A stretch of 32,518 nucleotides of DNA from an uncultured Bacillota bacterium (GCA_947650875.1 CANSXE010000018.1:1-32518), one strand, 5' to 3'; numbered from the stretch's first letter, positions 6,048 to 15,312 are shown. Notes: generated by a model not told the origin, from the sequence alone. Translations and numbers: made by a program.

Positions 6048-7938
6048 AATGAACCGTGAACGTTTGGAGGTCCGCCGTGTCAAGGCGAAACGGGCCCTGT
6101 CCTATCAGAAGCGGCAGATTCTGCTGTGTGCCGGCACCGGCTGCATCGCCGGCGGCGCGCTGAAGCTGTATGACTACTTTCAGGAGGAGTGCGCCCGCCG
6201 GGGACTGGACGTCTATGTGGGCCTGACCCAGGAGAACGAGACCGAGGATGTCACCGAGCCCAAGGGGGACGGAGTCTACCTGAAAAGGAGCGGCTGCCAC
6301 GGCTTCTGCGAGATGGGCCCCCTGGTCCAGATCGAGCCGGAGGGCATCCTGTACACCCATGTCCAGCTGGAGGACTGCGACGAAATTATTGAAAAGACCA
6401 TCCTCAAGGGCGAGGTGGTGGAGCGGCTGCTCTACGAGCTGGACGGGGTGCGCTACACCAAGCACAGCGACATCCCCTTCTACCACCGCCAACACCGGAT
6501 CGTGCTGGAAAACTGCGGCACCATTGACGCCGAGGATATTGACGAGTATCTGGCCAAGGACGGCTATGTGGCCTTTGAGAAGGCCCTCTTCGAGATGACC
6601 GACGAGACCATCTGCAAGGAGATCCTGGACTCCGGCCTGCGGGGCCGGGGCGGCGGCGGCTTCCCCGCCGGCCGCAAGTGGGACAGCGTGCGCAAGCAGC
6701 CCAAGGGCAAGAAGTACGTGGTGTGCAACGGCGACGAGGGGGACCCCGGAGCCTTTATGGACCGCTCCATTATGGAGGGCAACCCCCACTCCATCATCGA
6801 GGGCATGCTCATTGCCGCCTTGGGGGCGGGGAGCGACGAGGGCTATATCTACGTCCGCGCCGAGTACCCCCTGGCGGTGGCCCGGCTGAAAACCGCCATC
6901 GCCAAGGCGGAGGAGATGAACCTGCTGGGCGACCACATCCTGGGCACCGACTTCTCCTTCCACCTCAACGTCAACCGGGGCGCGGGGGCCTTTGTCTGCG
7001 GCGAGGGCTCCGCCCTCACCGCATCCATCGAGGGCAACCGGGGTATGCCCCGGGTAAAGCCGCCCCGGACGGTGGAGCAGGGCCTGTGGGCCCGGCCCAC
7101 AGTGCTCAACAACGTGGAGACTTTCTCCGCCGTCCCCCTGATTATCCGCAAGGGCTCGGCATGGTTTAAGTCCATCGGCACCGAGAGCTCCCCGGGCACC
7201 AAGGCCTTTGCCCTCACCGGCAACGTGGTAAACACCGGTCTCATTGAGGTGCCCATGGGGGCCACCCTGCGGGAGATCATCTTTGACATCGGCGGCGGCA
7301 TCAAGGACGGCAAGAAGTTCAAGGCTGTCCAGATTGGCGGCCCCTCCGGCGGCTGTCTCACCGAGGAGCATCTGGACATGCCTCTGGACTTCGACTCCCT
7401 GAAAAAGCTGGGGGCCATGATCGGCTCCGGCGGTCTGGTGGTCATGGACGAGGACACCTGCATGGTGGAGGTGGCCCGGTTCTTCATGAACTTCACCCAG
7501 AACGAGTCCTGCGGCAAGTGCGTCCCCTGCCGGGAGGGCACCCGCCGGATGCTGGAGATTCTCACCCGCATTGTCAACAACGAGGGCAGCCTGGAGGACC
7601 TGGACCTGCTGGAGGAGCTGTCCGCCACCATCAGCGAGACCGCCCTGTGCGGCCTGGGCCAGAGCGCCTGCAAGCCGGTACAGAGCACGTTAAAGTATTT
7701 CCGGGACGAGTACCTGGCCCACGTGGTGGACAAGCACTGCCCCCACTGCAACGGCCGCAAGAAGGTGCTGCAGATCGACCCGGAGCTGTGTAAGGGCTGC
7801 GGCAAGTGCATGAAGCAGTGCCCCATGGAGGCCATCACCGGCCAGATCCGGATGCCCCATGTCATCGACACAGAGAAGTGTATCAAGTGCGGCGCGTGCT
7901 GGGGCTGCTGTCCCTTCGGCGCCATTCGGGAGGAGTGA
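6040..7938 (+). CDS. hydB: NADH-linked [FeFe]-hydrogenase flavoprotein subunit (NuoF-like, HydB type)
   Basis: This 632-residue protein is the NAD(H)- and FMN-binding subunit. In order it has a thioredoxin-like [2Fe-2S] domain (Cys30, Cys35, Cys86, Cys90), the NuoF core with the nucleotide loop RGRGGGGFPAGRKW (201-214) and NGDEGDPGAFMDR, an SLBB-like segment, a NuoF [4Fe-4S] site (CGKCVPC at 491-497 plus Cys537) and a C-terminal ferredoxin-like pair of [4Fe-4S] sites (CKGCGKCMKQCP and CIKCGACWGCCP). This architecture matches HydB of electron-bifurcating hydrogenases rather than plain NuoF, which lacks the terminal ferredoxin domain. It starts within the end of hydC and stops 5 bp before hydA. 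Confidence 0.93.
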   Translation: MPEMNRERLEVRRVKAKRALSYQKRQILLCAGTGCIAGGALKLYDYFQEECARRGLDVYVGLTQENETEDVTEPKGDGVYLKRSGCHGFCEMGPLVQIEPEGILYTHVQLEDCDEIIEKTILKGEVVERLLYELDGVRYTKHSDIPFYHRQHRIVLENCGTIDAEDIDEYLAKDGYVAFEKALFEMTDETICKEILDSGLRGRGGGGFPAGRKWDSVRKQPKGKKYVVCNGDEGDPGAFMDRSIMEGNPHSIIEGMLIAALGAGSDEGYIYVRAEYPLAVARLKTAIAKAEEMNLLGDHILGTDFSFHLNVNRGAGAFVCGEGSALTASIEGNRGMPRVKPPRTVEQGLWARPTVLNNVETFSAVPLIIRKGSAWFKSIGTESSPGTKAFALTGNVVNTGLIEVPMGATLREIIFDIGGGIKDGKKFKAVQIGGPSGGCLTEEHLDMPLDFDSLKKLGAMIGSGGLVVMDEDTCMVEVARFFMNFTQNESCGKCVPCREGTRRMLEILTRIVNNEGSLEDLDLLEELSATISETALCGLGQSACKPVQSTLKYFRDEYLAHVVDKHCPHCNGRKKVLQIDPELCKGCGKCMKQCPMEAITGQIRMPHVIDTEKCIKCGACWGCCPFGAIREE

Positions 7939-7943
7939 GCGGT

Positions 7944-9641
7944 ATGGCAAAGGGAATTATGTACATCGACGGCCAGCGGGTGCCCTTCGACGGGGAGCCC
8001 AATGTGCTGTCCGTCATCCGGAAGGCCGGCATCGAGATGCCCACCTTCTGCTACTACTCCGACCTGTCGGTCTACGGCGCCTGCCGCATGTGCGTGGTGG
8101 AGGACGAGCGGGGGAAGATTGAGACCTCCTGCTCCATGCAGCCCCGGGACGGGCTGAAGATTCGCACCAACACCGCCCGGCTGCTGAAGCACCGGCGGAT
8201 GATTCTGGAGCTGATGCTGGCCTCCCACAACTGCTCCTGCACCACCTGCGAAAAGAGCGGCGACTGCCACCTCCAGGAGCTGGCCATGCGCTTCGGCGTG
8301 CGGAAGGTCCGCTTCGGTGACAGCCGGGAGGAGACCACAATGGACGACTCCAGCCCCGCCATCGTCCGGGACCCCAGCAAGTGCATCCTGTGCGGCGACT
8401 GCGTGCGGGTGTGCGGCGAGGGCATCGGCATGAACATCATCGACTTTGTCAACCGGGGCTACAACATGCGGGTGGCCCCCGCCTTCGAGCGGACGCTGAG
8501 CGAGACCCACTGCATCAGCTGCGGACAGTGCTCCGCCGTCTGCCCCACCGGGGCCATCACCGTCTACAACGAGATCGGCCGGGCCTGGCGGGCCATCCAC
8601 AACCCCAACAAGCGGGTGGTGGTGCAGATTGCCCCCGCCGTCCGGGTAGCCATTGGCGAGGCCTTTGGCCTGCCCGCCGGCCAGAACGCCCTGGACCAGC
8701 TGGTCACCGCCCTGAAGCTGATGGGGGTGGACGAGGTCTACGACACCACCTTCGGCGCCGACTTTACCACCATCGAGGAGGGGACTGAGTTCCTCCAGCG
8801 GCTGGAGCGGGGGGGACCCTTCCCCATGTTCACCTCCTGCTGCCCCGCCTGGGTGAAGTATCTGGAGCACGAAAATCCCAAGTACCTCAAGCACATCTCC
8901 ACCTGCAAATCCCCCATGCAGATGTTCGCCGCCATCCTCCGAGACCGCTACGCCGAGAAGGACAGGGAGGACGGCCGCACCACCTTCCACATCGCTATCA
9001 TGCCCTGCACCGCCAAGAAGATGGAGGCCGCCCGGCCCGAGTTTGTCCGCGACGGCAGGCGGGATGTGGACCTGGTGCTCACCACCCAGGAGGTGGTCAA
9101 CATGATTAAGGAGTCGGGCATCCAGCTGCCCCAGATCGAGCTGGAATCCCCCGAGCTGCCCTTCGGCCTGGGCTCGGGCGCAGGCGTCATCTACGGCACC
9201 ACCGGCGGCGTGGCCGAGGCGGTGGTCCGGTTCTGCCTGCCCGACAAGTCCAAGAACGTGCTGCGGGAGCTGAAATACTCCCCCCTCCGGGGCAACAAGG
9301 CCATCCGGGTGGCGGTCATCAAAGTGGGGGACCGGGACGTCCACATGGCTATCGTCCACGGTCTGGCCAACGCCCAGAAGCTCCTCAAGGAGATTGAGGC
9401 GGGCAACGCCTACTTCGACCTGGTGGAGGTTATGACCTGTCAGGGCGGCTGCGTGGGCGGCGCGGGCCAGCCCCACGGCATGAAGCAGGACAAGGCCGAC
9501 CGGGCTGAGGGCCTGTATAACCTGGACCGCATGGCCCCCTTCAAGCGGGCCGAGCGCAACCCGGTGGTAAGCACCTTCCTCCAGAACCTGGACGCGGAAA
9601 AGCGTCATGAGCTGCTCCATGTGGACTATGTAAAAGAATAA
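7944..9641 (+). CDS. hydA: [FeFe]-hydrogenase catalytic subunit (HydA type)
   Basis: This 565-residue protein carries the H-cluster that makes or oxidises H2. In order it has a [2Fe-2S] ferredoxin domain (GACRMC, Cys75-region SCSM), a His-Cys3 [4Fe-4S] site (HNCSCTTCEKSGDC, ~95-108), two [4Fe-4S] sites (CILCGDCVRVC and CISCGQCSAVC), then the H-cluster motifs L1 TSCCPAW (Cys299-300), L2 MPCTAKKME (Cys355) and L3 EVMTCQGGCVGGAGQP (Cys499, Cys503). All cluster ligands are present. The ORF track begins at 7806, but the true start is the ATG at 7944, after GGGAGGAG and just beyond the hydB stop. With hydC and hydB it should form a soluble NADH/ferredoxin-dependent hydrogenase. The HydE/F/G maturation genes are not in the window. 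Confidence 0.95.
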   Translation: MAKGIMYIDGQRVPFDGEPNVLSVIRKAGIEMPTFCYYSDLSVYGACRMCVVEDERGKIETSCSMQPRDGLKIRTNTARLLKHRRMILELMLASHNCSCTTCEKSGDCHLQELAMRFGVRKVRFGDSREETTMDDSSPAIVRDPSKCILCGDCVRVCGEGIGMNIIDFVNRGYNMRVAPAFERTLSETHCISCGQCSAVCPTGAITVYNEIGRAWRAIHNPNKRVVVQIAPAVRVAIGEAFGLPAGQNALDQLVTALKLMGVDEVYDTTFGADFTTIEEGTEFLQRLERGGPFPMFTSCCPAWVKYLEHENPKYLKHISTCKSPMQMFAAILRDRYAEKDREDGRTTFHIAIMPCTAKKMEAARPEFVRDGRRDVDLVLTTQEVVNMIKESGIQLPQIELESPELPFGLGSGAGVIYGTTGGVAEAVVRFCLPDKSKNVLRELKYSPLRGNKAIRVAVIKVGDRDVHMAIVHGLANAQKLLKEIEAGNAYFDLVEVMTCQGGCVGGAGQPHGMKQDKADRAEGLYNLDRMAPFKRAERNPVVSTFLQNLDAEKRHELLHVDYVKE

Positions 9642-9664
9642 AACGCAGCCGCCGGCACTAAAAC

Positions 9665-9696
9665 GCCCCCTGACGCAGGAACCTGCGTCAGGGGGC
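9665..9696. terminator. Terminator at the end of the hyd operon
   Basis: GCCCCCTGACGCAGG and CCTGCGTCAGGGGGC form a perfect 15-bp stem with an AA loop, followed by ATTTG. It lies between the converging hydA and diguanylate cyclase genes and may serve both. Confidence 0.8.
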
Positions 9697-9722
9697 ATTT
9701 GTACAACCCATGTAATATTGCT

Positions 9723-11519
9723 CTACCGAAGGAGGAAACCTCCCTTTCCGCTGTGTTTCACCTGATACATGGCCTCGTCGGCGGCCTGGCTGAGCGTCTC
9801 GTAGGTCCGCCCCAGAGCGGGGGCGCTGGCCGCGCCCACACTGACCGTTACCGCAGTCGTGATGCCGTCCACCTTCAGGTCCCGCACCCGCTCCAACAGC
9901 TCCCGGCCCTTTTGCTCCGCCGTAATTCTGCTGTCAGACCCGGACAGGAAGGCCACAAACTCATCGCCGCCCACCCGGGCCACAATATCGTCGGTGCGGA
10001 AGGTCTCCCGCAGCACCTCGCCTATGGCCATCAACAGCCGGTCGCCGGCGGCATGGCCGTAGGTATCGTTGACAAACTTAAAATCGTCCATGTCCAGCAT
10101 AAACAGGATGCCCCTGGATATCTGCTCCAACCGGGCGTTGATGAGCTTGACGCCCGCCCGGTTATACACCCCGGTGAGGGGGTCCTGCTGGGCCTGATTG
10201 CGCAGCTCAATCTCCCGGTCGATTTGGGCGCTGATATCTGTCAGCGTTCCAATCAGCCGGATGACCTTCCCCTCCGAATCAAACACCGCTTTATACTGGC
10301 TGCGATACCAGCTGTACGTCCCGTCCTTTCGCTTCATGCGGATGCGGTCGTGCTCCACCTGCTCCTTGCCCATAGTCTCGGCGTCCCACAACACTCTCCG
10401 CACCGCCTCCAGATCGTCCGGATGGAAAACCGGAAAGGTGTTTTTCATATCCGTGACATCCTCCAGGCGGACGTCGTCCAGGTCCAGGGTGTCCAGGGCG
10501 TTGGAGGTAAATTCCATGCTGTCCTTCTGGCAGTCATACTCAAAGATCAATGTATCCTTAAACTCTGCCAGGGCGCTGTACCGCAGCTTTTCCGCCGCCA
10601 GCCTTGACCGCTGCCACCAGTTCAGTCCAGCCAGAGCGGCGCACACCAGCAGGCTGATGAGCATAATCAGCGTCTGCACCAGATTGGACTGCTCCACTCG
10701 CAAATCGGGTGACTGGGAAAACTGCACCATACGCCAGCCGTTGTATCCAATGGCCGACCATGCAGCATAGCCCTCACCCTGCTCCGTCTCATAGCGGTAA
10801 GAGCCGCTCTCCTCCATATGATAGGCCGCAAGAAAGCTATCCACCGACTGCTGGCTCAGGCCGTCCCGTCTGCTCAGCTCCGCCAGGGAAAGCCCCCTGT
10901 TCTCTGCGGCGGAGCCACAGACAACCCGGTTGCTGTCATCGGCAATGATCCGGTGTATGCTATGGAACAGGATCGAATCGTGCCCCTGGCTGAACAGCAG
11001 GTCGGCGTTCACCTTGGCCCGCACCGCACCCATAACTTCATTATCCCGCATCACCGGCCGAACCACCAGGAAAAAGAATCCATCCTGATCGGAAACTACG
11101 CCGCCTACTACACTTGTTCCCTTCTGGAGCTGCTGAAACACGCGTTTCTCCTCGCTGCCCAGCTCGGCCAACTCCAAATCATCCTGATCCAGATAGTTAA
11201 TCTCCATCTGTTGACCGCCCAGAGCCAACGACTTCAGCAGCGGACCTGTCCAGCTCTTCTCCAGAGGTCGGCCGTCACCCTCCAGCATTTGGACAGCGTC
11301 CTCCAGCAAAGTCTTGGTGTCGTCGATCAGCTGCCTGGCATCCTCTCCGCTCTCTATGGTATGAGACATCATGCTCTCCATGAACATCTCATCCAGCCGC
11401 AGTTCCAGCATACGGCAGCGGATGATCAGTCCCCCCACTCCAAATATCAAAAGGAGTGCACCACAGACGGTGAACAGCATAGCCAATCGGGTAACATCCT
11501 TTTTTTTCTGTATCGACAT
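9723..11519 (-). CDS. Membrane-bound diguanylate cyclase with extracellular sensor, PAS and GGDEF domains
   Basis: This 598-residue protein makes cyclic di-GMP. It has a transmembrane helix at about 11-33, an extracytoplasmic sensor region of about 240 residues, a second helix at about 280-300, a PAS domain (about 318-435, ending in the PAC-like GTLTDISAQIDRE) and a GGDEF domain. The active site GGDEF (517-521) is intact, and RTDD (508-511) lies five residues before it, the position of the product-inhibition I-site. The start is the ATG at 11519, preceded by GAGGAGGG; the longer ORF in the track includes unlikely upstream codons. The gene follows murC on the same strand with a 94-bp AT-rich gap. 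The sensed signal is unknown. Confidence 0.92.
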   Translation of the reverse strand: MSIQKKKDVTRLAMLFTVCGALLLIFGVGGLIIRCRMLELRLDEMFMESMMSHTIESGEDARQLIDDTKTLLEDAVQMLEGDGRPLEKSWTGPLLKSLALGGQQMEINYLDQDDLELAELGSEEKRVFQQLQKGTSVVGGVVSDQDGFFFLVVRPVMRDNEVMGAVRAKVNADLLFSQGHDSILFHSIHRIIADDSNRVVCGSAAENRGLSLAELSRRDGLSQQSVDSFLAAYHMEESGSYRYETEQGEGYAAWSAIGYNGWRMVQFSQSPDLRVEQSNLVQTLIMLISLLVCAALAGLNWWQRSRLAAEKLRYSALAEFKDTLIFEYDCQKDSMEFTSNALDTLDLDDVRLEDVTDMKNTFPVFHPDDLEAVRRVLWDAETMGKEQVEHDRIRMKRKDGTYSWYRSQYKAVFDSEGKVIRLIGTLTDISAQIDREIELRNQAQQDPLTGVYNRAGVKLINARLEQISRGILFMLDMDDFKFVNDTYGHAAGDRLLMAIGEVLRETFRTDDIVARVGGDEFVAFLSGSDSRITAEQKGRELLERVRDLKVDGITTAVTVSVGAASAPALGRTYETLSQAADEAMYQVKHSGKGGFLLR

Positions 11520-11613
11520 GTGCGTTCCCTCCTCACAGCCCGCACAGACGCGTTTTTTATAGTTTACCACCGGATAGTATTTTTTGTAAATACCGAAATG
11601 AAAAAAATAATTA

Positions 11614-12981
11614 TTACTGTTTCTGCACCAGATTTTCCCCCGCCAGATAGATGTCCCCTGCACCCACAGTGAGGATCAAATCGCCGGGCTGCGCCATATC
11701 CGCCAGCTGGGCTGTGACCCCCTCCAGATGGGGGCAGTAGACCGCCCCCGGGATTTTCCGTACCAGGTCCAGCGAGGAGATGCCCAGGGTATTCTGCTCC
11801 CGGGCGGCGTAAATCTCCGCCAGGACCGCCACATCGGCCAGCTTCAGCACCTCCACAAAGTCGTCAAAGAAGGCGGCGGTGCGGGTGTAGGTGTGGGGCT
11901 GAAAGGCGCAGATTACCCGTCCGTAGCCCAGGGTCCCGGCCATGGTGAGCAGGGCCCGCAGCTCGTCGGGGTGGTGGGCGTAGTCGTCGTAGACGTCGGC
12001 CCCGTTGAAAACGCCCTTCTTCTCAAAGCGCCGCCCCGCTCCGGTAAAGGAAGCCAGTCCCTCCTCCACCGCGCTCCCAGGCACCCCCAGCACATAGGCA
12101 GCGGAGGCGGCGGCCAGGGCGTTGGACACATTGTGCATCCCCCCCACCCGCAGGGACACATGGGCGTACCTCTCCCCATGGACCACAATGTCAAAGTCGG
12201 GCAGCCCCCGCTCCCAGGTGAGGTTCTCAGCGGTACACTCCGCACCCTCCTCCAGTCCGAAGGTGAAGGCGTCCAGACCATGAGCAATGCTCCGGGCCCC
12301 GGCGTTGTCGTTGTTGACAATCACGCTGCCGCTGGAAGGCACCAGCTCCGCAAATTTTCGGAAGGAGACCTTGATGTCCTCCAGATCCTTAAAGAAGTCC
12401 AGGTGGTCGGCCTCCACGTTGAGAATCACCGCCACCGTGGGGGCGAAGGACAGGAAGGAGTTGCAGTACTCGCAGGACTCAGCGATAATGGTGTCTCCGT
12501 GTCCCACCCGGTGCCCCGCCCCCAGAACGGGCAGGGTGCCGCCGATCATCACCGAGGGGTCCCGGCCGGCGGCCAGAAAGATGTGGGTACACATGGAGGT
12601 GGTGGTGGTCTTGCCGTGGGTGCCCGCCACGCACAGGGCATTTTTATAGTGGCCCATGATGGCCCCCCAAGCCTGAGCCCGCTCGAAGACGGGGATACCG
12701 GCCCTCAAAGCGGCGGCGATCTCCGGGTTGTCGTCGTGGACGGCGGCGGTGCGGATCACGCAGCCCGCCCCCTCCACGCTCCCGGGCAGGTGGCCGATGG
12801 TCACCGGGATACCCAGCCCCCGGAGCCGCTCCACCGTCCCGCTCTCCCGCATGTCGGAGCCGGTGATCTCGACCCCTTTCCCCTTCAGCACCTCGGCCAG
12901 GGGAGCCATGGACACCCCGCCCACGCCCACCAGATGAGCCCGGGCCCCCGGCTTAATGTAGTCCTCAATATTCCGATTCAT
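11614..12981 (-). CDS. murC: UDP-N-acetylmuramate--L-alanine ligase
   Basis: This 455-residue Mur ligase adds L-alanine to UDP-MurNAc, the first amino acid of the peptidoglycan stem peptide. It shows the N-terminal Rossmann-like UDP-binding segment (HLVGVGGVSMAPLAE), the ATP-binding loop GTHGKTTTT, the metal/substrate region (ILNVEADHLDFF) and the C-terminal domain (YDDYAHHPDELRALL) typical of MurC. The track starts at 12990, which is a GTG overlapping the ribosome binding site. The ATG at 12981 is 6 bases after GAGGTG and was chosen. The gene lies downstream of rsmI on the same strand, but a likely promoter element and palindrome in the gap suggest separate expression. Confidence 0.95.
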   Translation of the reverse strand: MNRNIEDYIKPGARAHLVGVGGVSMAPLAEVLKGKGVEITGSDMRESGTVERLRGLGIPVTIGHLPGSVEGAGCVIRTAAVHDDNPEIAAALRAGIPVFERAQAWGAIMGHYKNALCVAGTHGKTTTTSMCTHIFLAAGRDPSVMIGGTLPVLGAGHRVGHGDTIIAESCEYCNSFLSFAPTVAVILNVEADHLDFFKDLEDIKVSFRKFAELVPSSGSVIVNNDNAGARSIAHGLDAFTFGLEEGAECTAENLTWERGLPDFDIVVHGERYAHVSLRVGGMHNVSNALAAASAAYVLGVPGSAVEEGLASFTGAGRRFEKKGVFNGADVYDDYAHHPDELRALLTMAGTLGYGRVICAFQPHTYTRTAAFFDDFVEVLKLADVAVLAEIYAAREQNTLGISSLDLVRKIPGAVYCPHLEGVTAQLADMAQPGDLILTVGAGDIYLAGENLVQKQ

Positions 12982-13014
12982 GGACAGCACCTCTTTTACA
13001 TGGTTTCTCTCTCT

Positions 13015-13039
13015 ATTCTATCCATTTTTCAAAAAATGG
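13015..13039 (-). promoter_or_regulatory. Candidate -10 box and 18-bp palindrome upstream of murC
   Basis: On the minus strand TAGAAT (13015-13020) has the same GGATAGAATAGAGA context as the promoter at 32120. Directly upstream is a perfect palindrome, CCATTTTT-CA-AAAAATGG (13022-13039), which takes the place of a normal spacer/-35 region. No good -35 box is seen, so this may be a regulator-dependent promoter or simply a hairpin. Confidence 0.35.
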
Positions 13040-13126
13040 GTGCGGATTTTTCTCTCTTTTCAAAGGGTTCCGTCATGCAGGGCAAGGGCTCTGCCCTACA
13101 TCCGTTCCAACGGTGTACCAGGCGCA

Positions 13127-13957
13127 TTATTGTTTCACCGCCGCGTCATACAGCTCATTTCGGGACAGCCCCAGCTCTTTGGCGGCCCGTTTCACCGCAT
13201 CCCGGAGGGACAGCCCCTCCCCCCGCAGCCGATCCACCAGGTCCAGGCCGTCCTCCACACTGGTCTCCCCCTCCGGAAGGGGCTCCGCCCCCCGGACCAC
13301 CAGCACAAACTCCCCCTTGGGGGTGTTCTCCCCATACCAGGCGGCGGCCTGACCCAGGGTGGTGCGGCTCACCTCCTCGTGGAGCTTGGTCAGCTCCCGG
13401 CAGAGGGTAAGGGGCCGGTCCTCCCCGAAGGTGACCGCCAGGTCCTGAAGGGTGGCGGCCAGCTTGTGGGGGGCCTCGTAGAAGATCATAGTCCGCTCCT
13501 CCCCCCGGAGACTCTCCAGATGGGCCTTGCGGTTTTTCTTGTTCATCGCCAGAAAGCCCTCGAAGGTAAACCGCCCCGTGGGCTGACCGGAGACGGCCAG
13601 GGCGGTCACCAGGGCGCAGGGCCCGGGAACGGCGCACACTGGAACACCCGCAGCGCCGCACTGGGCCACCAGCTCCTCCCCGGGGTCGGAGATGGCGGGG
13701 GTGCCCGCATCGGTGACCAGGGCACAGCTCTCCCCGGCCTGGAGCCGGTTCAGGATGGCCTGCCCGCCGGTCCCGGTGTTGTGCCGGTGGTAGGGGACCA
13801 TAGGCTTTTTGAGCCCCAGGTGGTTGAGCAGCTTCACCGTCACCCGGGTGTCCTCGGCGGCGATAAAGTCCGCCTGTTCCAGTGTCTCCGCCATCCGCCG
13901 GGAGATATCCCCCAGGTTGCCGATGGGAGTAGGGACCAGATACAGCGTACCGCTCAA
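13127..13957 (-). CDS. rsmI: 16S rRNA (cytidine-1402 2'-O) methyltransferase
   Basis: This 276-residue SAM-dependent enzyme methylates the 2'-OH of C1402 in the ribosomal P site. The N-terminus (LYLVPTPIGNLGDIS), AAEDTR, VTDAGTPAISDPG and VPGPCA are classic RsmI motifs, and the short C-terminal helical extension is present. The start codon is TTG at 13957, 7 bases after GAGGTG. It is divergent from trmN6. In Bacillus the homologous yabB and yabC genes are neighbours in one operon, so linkage is conserved but orientation is not. Confidence 0.95.
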   Translation of the reverse strand: MSGTLYLVPTPIGNLGDISRRMAETLEQADFIAAEDTRVTVKLLNHLGLKKPMVPYHRHNTGTGGQAILNRLQAGESCALVTDAGTPAISDPGEELVAQCGAAGVPVCAVPGPCALVTALAVSGQPTGRFTFEGFLAMNKKNRKAHLESLRGEERTMIFYEAPHKLAATLQDLAVTFGEDRPLTLCRELTKLHEEVSRTTLGQAAAWYGENTPKGEFVLVVRGAEPLPEGETSVEDGLDLVDRLRGEGLSLRDAVKRAAKELGLSRNELYDAAVKQ

Positions 13958-13996
13958 CCCTGTTCACCTCACAGATCAGAATGATTGTCAGAAGTT

Positions 13997-14005
13997 ATTA
14001 TAGCA
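13997..14005 (-). promoter_or_regulatory. Extended -10 promoter element for rsmI
   Basis: On the minus strand TGCTATAAT forms an extended -10 box (TGnTATAAT), about 40 bases upstream of the rsmI TTG start. The -35 region is poor, which is common with extended -10 promoters. Confidence 0.5.
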
Positions 14006-14080
14006 CAACGCACAGGATTATGGTATCCTTTTCTTAACGACTTCTTAAACAGGCCCCCATGAGGAAAAGGCGGTGTTTTT

Positions 14081-14713
14081 GTGGAAAAAACCGAACAATT
14101 GGGCCCCTACACCCTGTCCTGGAAGGACGGCGTCTTCCCCCTGGGGGGCGACGCCCTGGCTCTGGGGGCCTTTTCCACCGTAAAGCCCGGCTGGCGGGTG
14201 TGCGACCTGGGGACGGGCAGCGGGGTCCTCCTTCTGCTGCTGGCCCGCCGGGCGGAAAACCTCTCCCTCACCGGAATTGACATCGACCCTCTGTCCGCCC
14301 GCATTGCCCGGGAAAACCTGGCAGCCAACGGCCTGCCCGGGGAAATCCTCACCGGCGACCTGCGGCGCTCCCCCCTCCCCGCCGGGGGCTTCGACCTGGT
14401 GGTGTCCAACCCGCCCTACTTCCCCGTGGGCAGCGGCAAAAGCGGCGGCCCCGCCCGGAGTGAGGAGTTCTGCTCGCTGGAGGAGCTGTGCGCCGCCGCC
14501 GGGCGGCTGGTCAAAAACGGGGGCCGTTTTTCTCTGTGCCACCGTCCGGAGCGGCTGACGGATGTCCTCTGCGCCCTCCGGGCCCACGATTTGGAGCCCA
14601 AGCGCCTCAAGCTGGTCTCCCACGGCCCGGACCATCCCCCCTCCCTCCTGCTTGTGGAGGCGGTAAAGCAGGGAAAGCCGGGGGTGTCTATTGAAGCCGC
14701 CGTCAACTTGTGA
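14081..14713 (+). CDS. trmN6: tRNA1(Val) (adenine37-N6)-methyltransferase-like protein
   Basis: This 210-residue class I SAM-dependent methyltransferase belongs to the YabB/YfiC (TrmN6) group. It shows the SAM-binding loop DLGTGSG (42-48), the acidic strand end GIDIDP, and the adenine-N6 catalytic motif NPPY (110-113) followed by FPVG. The family modifies A37 of a tRNA in the bacteria studied; the exact tRNA here is inferred. The start is a GTG at 14081 after AAGGCGGTG, and the N-terminal PYTLSWKDGVFPLGGDALAL fits the family. Confidence 0.85.
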   Translation: MEKTEQLGPYTLSWKDGVFPLGGDALALGAFSTVKPGWRVCDLGTGSGVLLLLLARRAENLSLTGIDIDPLSARIARENLAANGLPGEILTGDLRRSPLPAGGFDLVVSNPPYFPVGSGKSGGPARSEEFCSLEELCAAAGRLVKNGGRFSLCHRPERLTDVLCALRAHDLEPKRLKLVSHGPDHPPSLLLVEAVKQGKPGVSIEAAVNL

Positions 14714-14772
14714 TATTATACCAGTATCAATGGAAGAATTTTTAGCTTGATTGACGGAAAGGATGTGTCACC

Positions 14773-15267
14773 ATGAACATACGCCTGAACACCCTGTGGC
14801 AGGTGCCGGTCTTCTGCCTTGCGGCAGGCTGGGTCACCTTTTACATCACCATCTATATGAACTGGTTCTACATCGTAAAGGCCACCGGGCCGGACGATAC
14901 GATCGACGTCTCTATTGACCCGGTCCGCAGCACACTCCTTGACGCGACGCTGTTTATCCTTGTGCTGCTGATCGGGGGGCTGTGTCTGTTCCGCTCCATG
15001 ACAAAGGCGGAGATCGCCGTCTCCGCCGCCATCGCCGCCGCTTTCTACCTGATCGTTACCATTGCGGAGCTGATTGTTCCAAACTGCTTTTTTAACATTT
15101 CCCCCTCTCTCAGCATCACTCTGATGGAACTTCAGGAGTGGCGCACGATCATCTCTTCTTTCCTGTGGAAGCTGACAAACCAGGCTGAGATTTCCGCTGT
15201 GTTATCCTGCTTTGCCCCCTTCCTGTTCGTCCCCTTTGGGAGAAGAGCGCTGAAGTCGGCAGAATAA
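14773..15267 (+). CDS. Unknown four-helix integral membrane protein
   Basis: I do not recognise this 164-residue protein. Hydrophobic segments at roughly 9-29, 56-73, 82-104 and 138-155 suggest four transmembrane helices, with a polar loop (KATGPDDTIDVSIDP) between the first two. No catalytic motif is visible. The ATG at 14773 has GGAAAGG 10 bases upstream. It lies 59 bp after trmN6 and ends at a strong terminator, so it may be the last gene of that unit. Confidence 0.75.
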   Translation: MNIRLNTLWQVPVFCLAAGWVTFYITIYMNWFYIVKATGPDDTIDVSIDPVRSTLLDATLFILVLLIGGLCLFRSMTKAEIAVSAAIAAAFYLIVTIAELIVPNCFFNISPSLSITLMELQEWRTIISSFLWKLTNQAEISAVLSCFAPFLFVPFGRRALKSAE

Positions 15268-15270
15268 CGG

Positions 15271-15311
15271 TCAGGAGCGGCAGGGTGAAAAGCCCTGCCG
15301 CTCCTGATTTT
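15271..15311. terminator. Terminator between the membrane protein gene and obg
   Basis: TCAGGAGCGGCAGGG and CCCTGCCGCTCCTGA form a perfect 15-bp stem with a 7-base loop, followed by TTTTG on the plus strand. The two genes converge here and probably share it. Confidence 0.85.
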
Positions 15312-15312
15312 G

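Noticed and set aside
5953-7371. 472-residue antisense ORF over hydB
   Set aside because: Shadow of the hydB coding strand with no recognisable domain and biased composition.
6849-9698. 949-residue ORF antisense to hydB and hydA
   Set aside because: It is a shadow ORF: low-complexity Gly/His/Leu/Val-rich sequence opposite genes with complete family motifs, caused by high GC content.
11728-13410. 560-residue plus-strand ORF over murC
   Set aside because: Antisense to a clear MurC sequence; composition and lack of a ribosome binding site mark it as a shadow.
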